The notes under the pieces are model-generated. The model was given only the letters and a program-made list of their open reading frames with translations, ran no database searches and was not told the DNA's origin. From positions 1 through 64,000 of the forward strand of contig CAYQEZ010000001.1 in NCBI GenBank assembly GCA_964416645.1: a stretch of 64,000 nucleotides of DNA. The letters are read 5' to 3'. This document shows, piece by piece, positions 1 to 7,309 of this stretch. Each line of letters begins with the position of its first letter. Position 1 is the stretch's first letter. The translations under genes were made by a program, and so were the position numbers. The stretch comes from GCA-002282575 sp964416645. Its GTDB lineage: Bacteria; Pseudomonadota; Gammaproteobacteria; Thiomicrospirales; Thiomicrospiraceae.

Positions 1-1364
1 GCCCTAATGCCAGTTTTATTATTGGCAATCCGCCGTTTATTGGTAAAAATTACCGAAATGAGCAGCAAGATGCCGACTTAGCCAAAGTATTTACCAGTAC
101 CACAGGTGTGAACCCCATTCGCCTCTACAAAAGCCTCGATTTTGTTTCTGCATGGCATTACACCGCCACCGCTTACCTCAAAACTCACCCGCACGCCAAG
201 GTTGCTTTTGTTAGCACCAACAGCATCACCCAAGGTGAACAAGTGGCGATTTTATGGCAACCCTTGTTAGATGCAGGCGTAAGCATCCATTTTGCCCATC
301 GCACTTTTAGCTGGACGAATGAAGCGCGTGGTAAAGCCGCCGTGCATTGCGTCATTATTGGTTTTGCCTTGCAAGACACACCCAACAAAACGCTATTTCT
401 GTACGATGACATCAAAGGCGAACCCCACGCCGTAGCCGCCAAAAACATTAACCCTTATTTGCTCGATGCGCCTAATATCGTCGTCACGGCACGCAGTACA
501 CCTGTTTGTAATGTGCCAGAAATGGTCAATGGCAGTAAGCCAACAGATGGCGGTCATTTGCTGTTAAATCAAACAGAAAAAGATGAATTAGTTGCCAAAG
601 AACCACAAGCTGAAAAATGGATTAAGCCTTTCTCGATGGGCGATGAGTTCATCAATAATATTCCTAGGTATTGTCTGTGGTTGGTGGATTGTTCTCCTAA
701 TGAATTACGTACTATGCCGTTAGTGTTAAAACGCGTTGAAGCGGTCAAACAAATGCGATTAGCAAGTACCAAAGAAGCGACTCGAAATGACGCAAGTAAG
801 CCCGCTTTATTTGCAGAAATACGCCAGCCAAAACAAGGGCATTATTTAGCCTTGCCACGTGTTTCTTCCGAAAACAGACAATATGTACCTATTGGTTTTT
901 TACTGCATACGCATATTGCGGGCGACAAATTACAGACTATTCCCAATGCAACGATTTACCATTTCGGTATCATGACCAGCAGTATGCACAACGCATGGAT
1001 GCGAGCAACTTCGGGGCGTTTAGAGAGTCGTTATCAATATTCTGCCAAATTAACTTACAACAACTTCCCGTGGGCAGAACCCACCGAAAAACAAACGCAA
1101 GCCATCGAAACCGCTGTACAAGCGGTACTCGATGCTCGCGCTCAATTTCCCGATGCGTCCTTAGCCGACCTGTACGACCCGCGCACCATGCCGCCAGATT
1201 TAGCCAAAGCTCATGCCAAACTCGATAAAGCCGTCGATGCCGCATACGGCTACAAAGGTGCAAATAATGATGGCGAACGCGTGGCTTTTTTGTTCGATTT
1301 GTATCAGCAAATAACGAGTTTGTTGGGGGTGGAGAAGGGGAAACGGTCGAGTAAGAAAATCTAG
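1..1364 (+). CDS. MmeI-type DNA methyltransferase / type IIL restriction protein, C-terminal part (5' end outside window)
   Basis: The reading frame is open from base 3, so the gene begins upstream of the window; the GTG at 108 is only an internal codon. The first visible residues carry the amino-methyltransferase motif IV as GNPPF (bases 24-38), the catalytic motif of adenine N6 methyltransferases. It is followed by STNSITQGEQV and FAHRTFSWTNEA, which I recognise from the MmeI family of fused restriction-modification proteins. The rest should be the target-recognition domain and a helical C-terminal domain ending near LFDLYQQITSLL. MmeI-type proteins carry an N-terminal nuclease domain and a helical spacer, which would lie upstream and cannot be checked here. 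It could therefore be a full type IIL enzyme or a methylase-only relative. The 3' neighbours are minus-strand photolyase remnants. Confidence 0.8.
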   Translation, partial: PNASFIIGNPPFIGKNYRNEQQDADLAKVFTSTTGVNPIRLYKSLDFVSAWHYTATAYLKTHPHAKVAFVSTNSITQGEQVAILWQPLLDAGVSIHFAHRTFSWTNEARGKAAVHCVIIGFALQDTPNKTLFLYDDIKGEPHAVAAKNINPYLLDAPNIVVTARSTPVCNVPEMVNGSKPTDGGHLLLNQTEKDELVAKEPQAEKWIKPFSMGDEFINNIPRYCLWLVDCSPNELRTMPLVLKRVEAVKQMRLASTKEATRNDASKPALFAEIRQPKQGHYLALPRVSSENRQYVPIGFLLHTHIAGDKLQTIPNATIYHFGIMTSSMHNAWMRATSGRLESRYQYSAKLTYNNFPWAEPTEKQTQAIETAVQAVLDARAQFPDASLADLYDPRTMPPDLAKAHAKLDKAVDAAYGYKGANNDGERVAFLFDLYQQITSLLGVEKGKRSSKKI

Positions 1365-1368
1365 GTTG

Positions 1369-1390
1369 GTGGTTAAGTGTTTTTAGCCAC
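1369..1390 (+). terminator. Hairpin just after the methyltransferase stop codon
   Basis: Arms GTGGTTAA (1369-1376) and TTAGCCAC (1383-1390) pair over 8 bp with one G-T wobble around a 6-nt loop, starting 5 nt after the stop codon. No strong T-tract follows, so termination is an inference from position. Confidence 0.3.
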
Positions 1391-1437
1391 ATTGATAAAG
1401 CAACTTTTCTAAACAATGCCTTTGCAGGATCGACGAT

Positions 1438-2154
1438 TCAAAACCCCAAACTTAACTGATTATCAGTAACCTTTGTCCGTTTCGTGCGCGGTTTGCGGTT
1501 GCTGGCTTGACGGCTTCCGTGTTTATTCAGTAGTTGCCGAGTGATGGCACGGTTTTCGTCATTTTTACGTAGTCCGTAGATGCGAGTTTTGGCTGTGCGC
1601 GCGGCTTGGCTGTGTTCGATAATCGGTTCTGGGTAATCGATTCCTAACAATACGCCGTAACGCTGTTGTAGGTTGGGGGTGAGCAACCAAGGCGTGTGCA
1701 GGTAGTCGTTGGGGACTCGAGCCAGTTGTGGTAGCCAAGTGCGAATAAATTCTCCCTTCGGGTCTTGGTCTTGCGATTGTTTCACGGGATTGTACACGCG
1801 CAACACATTCATGCCCGTTGTGCCCGCTTGCATTTGAACTTGTGGGTAATGAATACCTGGTTCGTAATCGGTGAACTGACGTGATAGAAAAATCGCTACC
1901 GATTGCCAAGGTAACCAAAGCAGGTTGCAGGCGAAAGACACCAGTATGGCGCGCATTCTGAAATTAATCCAACCCGTGGCATGAAGGCGTTTGATGCAGG
2001 CATCGACAAAGGGATAACCCGTTTCCCCTTGGCAAAAAGCGTTAAAAATTTCCGTGTTAAGCGGACGTTCTAAGCTGGCATGAGTCAGGGGCGGGTGGTC
2101 GCTGGCGCGTAGGTCTCGCTTAAACCAAACGAGGTGAATGCCTTCGCCATTCAT
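1438..2154 (-). pseudogene. phr: Deoxyribodipyrimidine photolyase remnant with internal deletion
   Basis: The 238-residue frame joins two distant parts of a FAD-type DNA photolyase (usually about 450-500 residues). Residues 1-27 are the extreme N-terminus, with the family opening LVWFKRDLR and DHPPL. From about residue 33 it continues directly in the C-terminal FAD/catalytic domain (FCQGETGYPFVDAC, ATGWINFRMRA, FTDYEPGIHYPQVQMQ, YNPVKQSQDQDP). Roughly 250-300 residues are missing, including the whole antenna-binding domain and the first part of the FAD domain. The frame stays open, so a short protein could still be made, but it should not bind FAD normally or repair DNA. It lies 11 bp after the second broken photolyase gene, probably in the same former operon. 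Confidence 0.8.
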
Positions 2155-2165
2155 TTTCTGACTCG

Positions 2166-3689
2166 TTAAATCAGATGGCGCTCTGCTTGCATGAGCAGAC
2201 GTTGTTTGTCATGATAACTCAATTTTTTCACATGAGTGACCATTAAGCTGGTACGTGGGTTATTGCTCAGTTCATCGAAGTGTTGAATGAGGAAACGCCA
2301 ATAAAGTTGCGTAATGGGGCAGGTATTCAATCCCAGTTTTTCTTTCGGCTTAAAGCGGCAGTGTTGGCAGTAGTTCGACATTTTATCGATGTAAGCGCCG
2401 CTGGCGAGATAGGGTTTTCTGGTGAAGTGTCCGCCATTGGCATAGAGTGCCATGCCAATCACGTTGGGGCGCTGCACCCAGTCGGTGGCGTCAATATAAA
2501 CGGCATGAAACCAGTTTGAAACTTGCTGTGGATGCAGTTCAGCTAGGGTGGCGTAAAGCCCGATCACCATTAAGCGTTGAATATGATGAGCGTAACCTGT
2601 GGCGAGTGTTTGCCCAATCACCTGAGATAGGCTCTGCATATCGGTTTTGCCTGTCCAAAACCAGTCGGGTAGCGGGCGTTGATGATTGAAATGGTTGGCT
2701 TGCATCAATTGGTTCGTCGATTGCTGATAAATGCCACGCATAAATTCGCGCCAACCCAGGATTTGACGCACAAAGCCTTCAACGCTGTTAAGCGGAGCTT
2801 TGCCTTGTTGGTAGGAGGTTAGGGCGGCATCGAGCACTTCTTGCGGATGCAATAGTTGACAATTGAGCGGTGCTGAAATGAGCGAGTGAAACAGAAAAGG
2901 CTCGTCCGTCCACATGGCATCTTGCAGTTGACCAAAGTCGGCGAGTCGATGCTGAATAAAGTCATCTAGTGCCTGTAAGGCTTGTTCACGCGTGACAGGG
3001 TAACTAAAGCGATCCAACTTGCCTGGGTGCTCTGCAAAACGCTGCTTAACCAAGTTAATGACGGCTTGTGTGATGGCATCAGGCGCAAAGGTCTTAGGTG
3101 TTGCTATCCAGCCTAAGCCTTGTTTGGGAATGGATTGACGGTTATCGCTGTCGTAGTTCCATTACCCCCCTTCAGGTTCATCTCCTTGCATTAACATACC
3201 CGTGCGCTAGCGCATCCAACGATAGAAAAACTCCATGCGCAGTTGCTTTTTACCCTGCATCCATTGTGCAAATTCAGCGGGACGGCACAGGAAGTGGGTA
3301 TCTTCTGTCCAAACTAAACTAAAGCCGTGTTGTTGTGCTGAATCCTCTAACGCATTGATTAAACGAATATCTCCAGGACGTTGACACACCACTCGGCTGA
3401 CCGCGTGGCGACCGACTGCTTCAATGAGTGCGCTGGCTAAACTTGTATGTGAATGCTGGTCGAGCGCCCAATAATCCAAACTTGGTTCACCAAATTGCTG
3501 GCGTAATGTTTGAGCAAAGTGACGCATGGCACTGAGAAAATAGATGATGCGTGCTTTGTGACTCCAGACATGGGTCGATTCTTCACTGGCTTCAATCATC
3601 AGCAGGCGATCTTCCGCTGGGTTGAAATGCGTCAGAGCGGGGTTATCTAAACTGAGTTGATCGCCCAAAACCAGAATAAGTTGGCTCAT
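2166..3689 (-). pseudogene. Photolyase-related protein (COG3046 / DPRP family) interrupted by two stop codons
   Basis: Read from ATG 3689, the frame encodes MSQLILVLGDQLSLDN and ends at 2166, giving about 507 codons, the usual length of this iron-sulfur bacterial photolyase/cryptochrome-like family. Two in-frame stops interrupt it: TAG at 3207-3209, between FYRWMR and RTGMLM, and TAA at 3162-3164, within GG-stop-WNYD. Both sit in a conserved stretch. Family residues continue in the same frame on both sides, so these are point mutations and not frameshifts. Downstream the FAD-domain signatures are intact (LNSVEGFVRQILGWREFMRG, GYAHHIQRLMV, CxxC in YCQHCRFKPKEKLGLNTC). It follows the DUF2256 gene with an ATGA overlap. 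Readthrough is conceivable, but decay is the simpler reading. Confidence 0.88.
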
Positions 3690-3853
3690 GGCGAGACAGC
3701 TTTTGATTTTTGCGCACGGCAACGGTCGGAGCAGTATTTCACCTCGTTCCAGCATTTCTCCCATTTTTTGCGCCAACTAAAAGGGCGTGCGCAGACCAGG
3801 CAGATTTTGCTGTCGAAGTGGCTTTTATTGCCTTTGAACTCAGTTTTAGCCAT
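3686..3853 (-). CDS. DUF2256 small cysteine-rich protein (55 aa)
   Basis: Translated from ATG 3853 this gives 55 residues with cysteines at 18, 21, 34, 41 and 45, and the DUF2256 core CLVCARPFSWRKKW followed by WNEVKYCSDRC. The CX2C and CX3C pairs suggest a zinc ribbon. DUF2256 genes are commonly found beside COG3046 photolyase-like genes, as here: its TGA overlaps the ATG of the photolyase frame (ATGA at 3686-3689), suggesting translational coupling. The family's function is unknown; a helper or maturation role for the neighbour is only inference. Unlike the two photolyase genes downstream, this frame is intact with all cysteines present. Confidence 0.8.
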   Translation of the reverse strand: MAKTEFKGNKSHFDSKICLVCARPFSWRKKWEKCWNEVKYCSDRCRAQKSKAVSP

Positions 3854-3938
3854 GATGTGTGACGCTCTTTAAATAATAACGTCATTACATCATAGTTAGC
3901 AGGGTTTTTGAATTGTACAAATGTAAGACAGACCTTCC

Positions 3939-4343
3939 TTAGCGCAAGGCTTGTTGAATTTGAGCGATAATGGCTTCAGTCTCACAAGGTGTCCAAGCGT
4001 CTGTCGGTGAGAAACCCCACACGGGACCTGGCCATGCGGCATCGTCTTGACGGCGACCGACCACATGCCAATGCAGTTGCGATACCACATTACCTAAAGC
4101 ACCAACATTGATTTTATCCAGCGGGAAACATTGGCCTAAGGCTTGTGCGCATCGGCTACTTTCGTCAATCAGCTGCGCTTGTTGTTCCCTCGTTAATTGA
4201 TGCACTTCGGTGAGGTTGGCGACGCGAGGTACTAAAATTAGCCATGGAAAATCACGTACATTTTCTAGCCGAACTTGGCATAAGCTCAGGTCGGTAATAA
4301 AGTGGCTATCTTGTTCAAGGCGAGAGTCTAGGGTAAAGGACAT
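3939..4343 (-). CDS. HIT (histidine triad) domain protein
   Basis: This 134-residue protein carries the HIT motif late in the sequence as SQLHWHVVGRRQDDAAWPGPVWG (spread over residues about 88-110). In this subfamily the first histidine of HxHxHxx is replaced by glutamine, while the catalytic central histidine is kept. HIT proteins are nucleotide hydrolases or transferases acting on AMP-linked or dinucleoside polyphosphate substrates; the exact substrate is unknown. The start ATG 4343 fits the family's short N-terminus. It is transcribed away from cobS and is separated by about 85 bp from the DUF2256 gene. Confidence 0.85.
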   Translation of the reverse strand: MSFTLDSRLEQDSHFITDLSLCQVRLENVRDFPWLILVPRVANLTEVHQLTREQQAQLIDESSRCAQALGQCFPLDKINVGALGNVVSQLHWHVVGRRQDDAAWPGPVWGFSPTDAWTPCETEAIIAQIQQALR

Positions 4344-4375
4344 GATTGTTTCTCGTTTTGGGATGCTTTCTCAAT

Positions 4376-4381
4376 TATAAT
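4376..4381 (+). promoter_or_regulatory. Possible -10 element for cobS
   Basis: A perfect TATAAT lies 30 bp upstream of the cobS GTG in the gap divergent from the HIT gene. No good -35 sits at the right distance (TTGTTT at 4347-4352 is too far upstream), so the call rests on the -10 alone. Confidence 0.3.
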
Positions 4382-4410
4382 GAATTTATTTTGTCGATGT
4401 TGGAATCTCT

Positions 4411-5151
4411 GTGCGATTACCTGTTGGTTTTATTTTAGCCTTGACTTTCCTGACGCGTTTGCCGATGCCCAAAGTTGTCGGTTTTCAACCAAGCGATATG
4501 GCAAAAGCAGTGGTGTGGTTTCCGCTCGCTGGTATGGTGGTGGGTGGCTTGGTGGCTGGTTTTTGGTGGCTGGGTAGTTTGGTGCATCCGCTGTTAGCAG
4601 GATTACTCGGATTGTTGGTCTGGGTGTGGGTGACGGGGGCGTTGCATTTAGATGGCTTGTCCGATCTCACCGATGCACTCGGTGCTGCCCATGCCAATGA
4701 AGAGCGCTTCTTTAAGGTGCTTTCCGATCCTCATGTGGGCAGTTTCGGTGTGGTGGCTTTGGTGTTGCAACTGCTTGCTAAGTTCGTCTTATTAACTTGG
4801 CTGGCTTATGCCGAAATGCCAGCTTGGTGGTTGCTTTTTATTGCCGCTTGGGCAAGGTTTGGTGCGGCTTGGTGGTCGTTAAGTTTGCCGAGTATTAAAC
4901 CTGGCTTAGGTGAAACCTTCGCTTGGCAAGGTAAAGCCAGTCAACTCTGGTTGGGGGCTGGCTTATTAATGATAGTGAGCTTAGTGATATCGCCTTTGTT
5001 GCTGTGTGCGTTAGTGCCTGTGTTGCTATGGCGTGTTTGGCTGCAGTGGCGTTTAGGTGGGCAAACGGGCGATGCGCTTGGTGCGGGTATTGAGTTGAGC
5101 GAAAGTGTTACGCTATTGTTATTTGTTTTAATGATGCCGTTGTTGGTTTAG
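4411..5151 (+). CDS. cobS: Adenosylcobinamide-GDP ribazoletransferase (cobalamin synthase)
   Basis: CobS joins adenosylcobinamide-GDP and alpha-ribazole to form adenosylcobalamin (phosphate) at the inner membrane. The 246-residue protein has the family's polytopic membrane character and its conserved acidic signatures: LTFLTRLPMP near the N-terminus, GALHLDGLSDLTDALGA (about residues 76-92) and DPHVGSFGVVAL (about 106-117). GTG 4411 is the start that includes the usual RLP-rich N-terminus. No other cobalamin genes are in the window, so it could serve a salvage route or work with genes elsewhere. The lgt gene follows after 13 bp. Confidence 0.92.
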   Translation: MRLPVGFILALTFLTRLPMPKVVGFQPSDMAKAVVWFPLAGMVVGGLVAGFWWLGSLVHPLLAGLLGLLVWVWVTGALHLDGLSDLTDALGAAHANEERFFKVLSDPHVGSFGVVALVLQLLAKFVLLTWLAYAEMPAWWLLFIAAWARFGAAWWSLSLPSIKPGLGETFAWQGKASQLWLGAGLLMIVSLVISPLLLCALVPVLLWRVWLQWRLGGQTGDALGAGIELSESVTLLLFVLMMPLLV

Positions 5152-5164
5152 GAAGTAAAAAATT

Positions 5165-5971
5165 ATGATGACTTATCAAACCATTGATCCCATTGCTCTT
5201 GATTTAGGGCTGGTGCAGGTGCGCTGGTATGGATTAATGTATTTAATCGGTTTTTTAAGCGCTTGGTATTATGGTACGGTGCGAACCCGTGATAGCTGGC
5301 GCAATTGGAATAAGGATCAGGTGAGTGATTTATTGTTCTACTGCGCCCTAGGGGTGATTTTAGGTGGTCGTTTGGGTTACATTTTCTTCTATGACTTTGC
5401 CCATTATCTGGATCAACCTTTGGACATGCTGAAAATATGGCAGGGCGGCATGTCGTTTCATGGCGGTCTATTGGGTGTTATTACTGCGGTTTGGCTTTAT
5501 GGTCGTAAAATCAATAAATCATTGCTCGAAATTACCGACTTTATTGCGCCATTTGTGACGATCGGTTTGTTTTTTGGCCGTATTGGTAATTACATTAACA
5601 GTGAGTTGTGGGGTAAGGTAGCGCCAGAGGATAGTCCTTGGGCGATGCTGGTTTACGATCCGCAGCTACAAACCTTGGTGCCTAAATATCCGACGCAATT
5701 AGTAGAAGCCCTGTTAGAGGGGCTGGTATTAGGCGTGATTCTTTGGTGGTATTCTCGACAACAACGCGGTGTTGGTGCGGTATCAGGACTTTTCTTGTTA
5801 GGCTATGGTTCATTCCGTTTCTTCGTCGAGTTCTGGCGTATGCCCGATGTTCAGCTAGGCTATTTGGCTTGGGATTGGTTAACCATGGGTCAAATTCTGT
5901 GTTTGCCGATGATTGCAGGCGGACTTTTCTTAATCTTCTTCTGGAGTAAGCGCCATGCAACAATATCATGA
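5165..5971 (+). CDS. lgt: Prolipoprotein diacylglyceryl transferase
   Basis: Lgt transfers diacylglycerol from phosphatidylglycerol to the lipobox cysteine of prolipoproteins, the first step in lipoprotein maturation. The 268-residue polytopic protein has the N-terminal VRWYGLMYLIGF segment, the GGMSFHGGLLG segment, and the signature FGRIGNYINSELWG at about residue 137, with the catalytic-region arginine. Two adjacent ATG codons (5165 and 5168) are possible starts. Its end overlaps thyA by 17 bp, and lgt-thyA-folA is a conserved order. Predicted substrates in this window include BamD and the glycine-zipper lipoprotein. Confidence 0.95.
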   Translation: MMTYQTIDPIALDLGLVQVRWYGLMYLIGFLSAWYYGTVRTRDSWRNWNKDQVSDLLFYCALGVILGGRLGYIFFYDFAHYLDQPLDMLKIWQGGMSFHGGLLGVITAVWLYGRKINKSLLEITDFIAPFVTIGLFFGRIGNYINSELWGKVAPEDSPWAMLVYDPQLQTLVPKYPTQLVEALLEGLVLGVILWWYSRQQRGVGAVSGLFLLGYGSFRFFVEFWRMPDVQLGYLAWDWLTMGQILCLPMIAGGLFLIFFWSKRHATIS

Positions 5972-6788
5972 TTTATTACGCTTAATTTTAGCGCAAGGCT
6001 CAGCCAAGGAAGATCGAACAGGCACAGGTACGATTGGTGTTTTTGGGCATCAAATGCGCTTTAATTTACAGCAGGGTTTTCCGTTATTGACCACTAAAAA
6101 GCTACATTGGAAGTCGATTGCCATCGAGTTGTTGTGGTTTTTGCGTGGTGATACCAATTTGGCTTACCTTAAAGAAAATGGCGTGCGCATTTGGGATGAA
6201 TGGGCAACCGAAGATGGCGAATTAGGCCCCTTGTATGGCAAACAATGGACGCATTGGGCAACGCCCGATGGTCGTGAAATCAACCAAATCGAGCAAGTGA
6301 TTGAACAAATCAAAGCACGTCCTAATAGTCGTCGTTTGATTGTGTCAGCGTGGAACCCAGCGGACTTACCCGACGAAAGCATTTCACCACAAGCCAATGT
6401 TCAACAAGGTCGCATGGCGTTAGCCGCTTGTCATGCTTTGTTTCAATTTCAAGTGAGTGATGGCAAATTAAATTGCCAACTCTACCAACGCAGTGCTGAC
6501 GTATTTTTGGGCGTGCCCTTTAATATTGCCAGCTATGCGTTGTTAACCCACATGATTGCGCAACAGTGTGATTTGGAAGTGGGCGATTTTGTTTGGACGG
6601 GTGGGGATGTGCATTTATATCGCAACACCATTGAGCAAGCGCAACTGCAATTAACGCGCGAACCCTATGCCTTACCAACCCTCAAAATTTTGCGAAAACC
6701 CAACAGTATTTTTGATTACACCTTTGATGATTTTGTCATCGAAAATTATCAGGCTCATCCGCACATTTCGGCTAAGGTGGCGGTATGA
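5955..6788 (+). CDS. thyA: Thymidylate synthase
   Basis: ThyA methylates dUMP to dTMP using 5,10-methylene-tetrahydrofolate, producing dihydrofolate. The 277-residue protein has the N-terminal DRTGTGTIGVFG, the dUMP-binding RRLIVSAWNP, the active-site cysteine in LAACHALFQFQV (many homologues have PPCH here), and the conserved SADVFLGVPFNIASYALL and DVHLYRNT. The length is slightly above the E. coli enzyme because of an insert after WATEDGELGPLYG. It overlaps lgt at its start and folA at its end (ATGA), so the three genes are probably co-translated. Confidence 0.97.
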   Translation: MQQYHDLLRLILAQGSAKEDRTGTGTIGVFGHQMRFNLQQGFPLLTTKKLHWKSIAIELLWFLRGDTNLAYLKENGVRIWDEWATEDGELGPLYGKQWTHWATPDGREINQIEQVIEQIKARPNSRRLIVSAWNPADLPDESISPQANVQQGRMALAACHALFQFQVSDGKLNCQLYQRSADVFLGVPFNIASYALLTHMIAQQCDLEVGDFVWTGGDVHLYRNTIEQAQLQLTREPYALPTLKILRKPNSIFDYTFDDFVIENYQAHPHISAKVAV

Positions 6789-7288
6789 AGATTGCCTTGA
6801 TCGCTGCGTTGGATGAACATCGCGCCATCGGTTTTGACAATCAAATGCCGTGGCATTTGCCCGATGACCTCAAGTTTTTTAAGGCCTGCACGCAGAGTGG
6901 TGTGGTGGTGATGGGGCGCAAAACCTTTGAATCTTTAGGCTGTCGCCCATTGCCCAACCGACGCAATATTGTGCTGACGCGTCAAGCGGATTGGACGCAT
7001 GAAGCTATCGAAGTGGCTCATGATTGGCATCAGCTTTGTCAAAGCTTGGACACGCAAGGTTTAGAAAAAGTATGGATTATTGGTGGCGGTGAAATCTACG
7101 CCACTTGTCTTACGCAGGCGACTGAATTAGTATTAACGCAAGTTGCGACTCAATTACCCCATGCGGATGCGTGGTTTCCTGAATGGCAAACGGCTGATTG
7201 GCAGTTGGTTGAACGTCAGTTGCATCCAGCAGATGAGCGTCATGCGTTTGCCTTTGAATGGCAGAGGTGGCAGCGCAACCCAATATAA
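6785..7288 (+). CDS. folA: Dihydrofolate reductase
   Basis: FolA regenerates tetrahydrofolate from the dihydrofolate made by ThyA, using NADPH. The 167-residue protein has the expected MKIALIAALDEHRAIGFDNQ opening, MPWHLPDDLKFFK with the catalytic acidic residue (LPDD), the NADPH-binding VVMGRKTFES and the glycine-rich VWIIGGGEIYA. It starts within the thyA stop (ATGA overlap), placing both folate-cycle enzymes in one transcript. It is the trimethoprim target family; no plasmid-type features are seen. Confidence 0.96.
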   Translation: MKIALIAALDEHRAIGFDNQMPWHLPDDLKFFKACTQSGVVVMGRKTFESLGCRPLPNRRNIVLTRQADWTHEAIEVAHDWHQLCQSLDTQGLEKVWIIGGGEIYATCLTQATELVLTQVATQLPHADAWFPEWQTADWQLVERQLHPADERHAFAFEWQRWQRNPI

Positions 7289-7309
7289 CAAAAACGCTTA
7301 GGATAGCTC

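Noticed and set aside
3162..3209. Recoding (selenocysteine/pyrrolysine or readthrough) at the two stops of the photolyase-like gene
   Set aside because: The two stops are different (TAG and TAA), no structure or special context is seen, and the neighbouring photolyase is also broken; decay is simpler.
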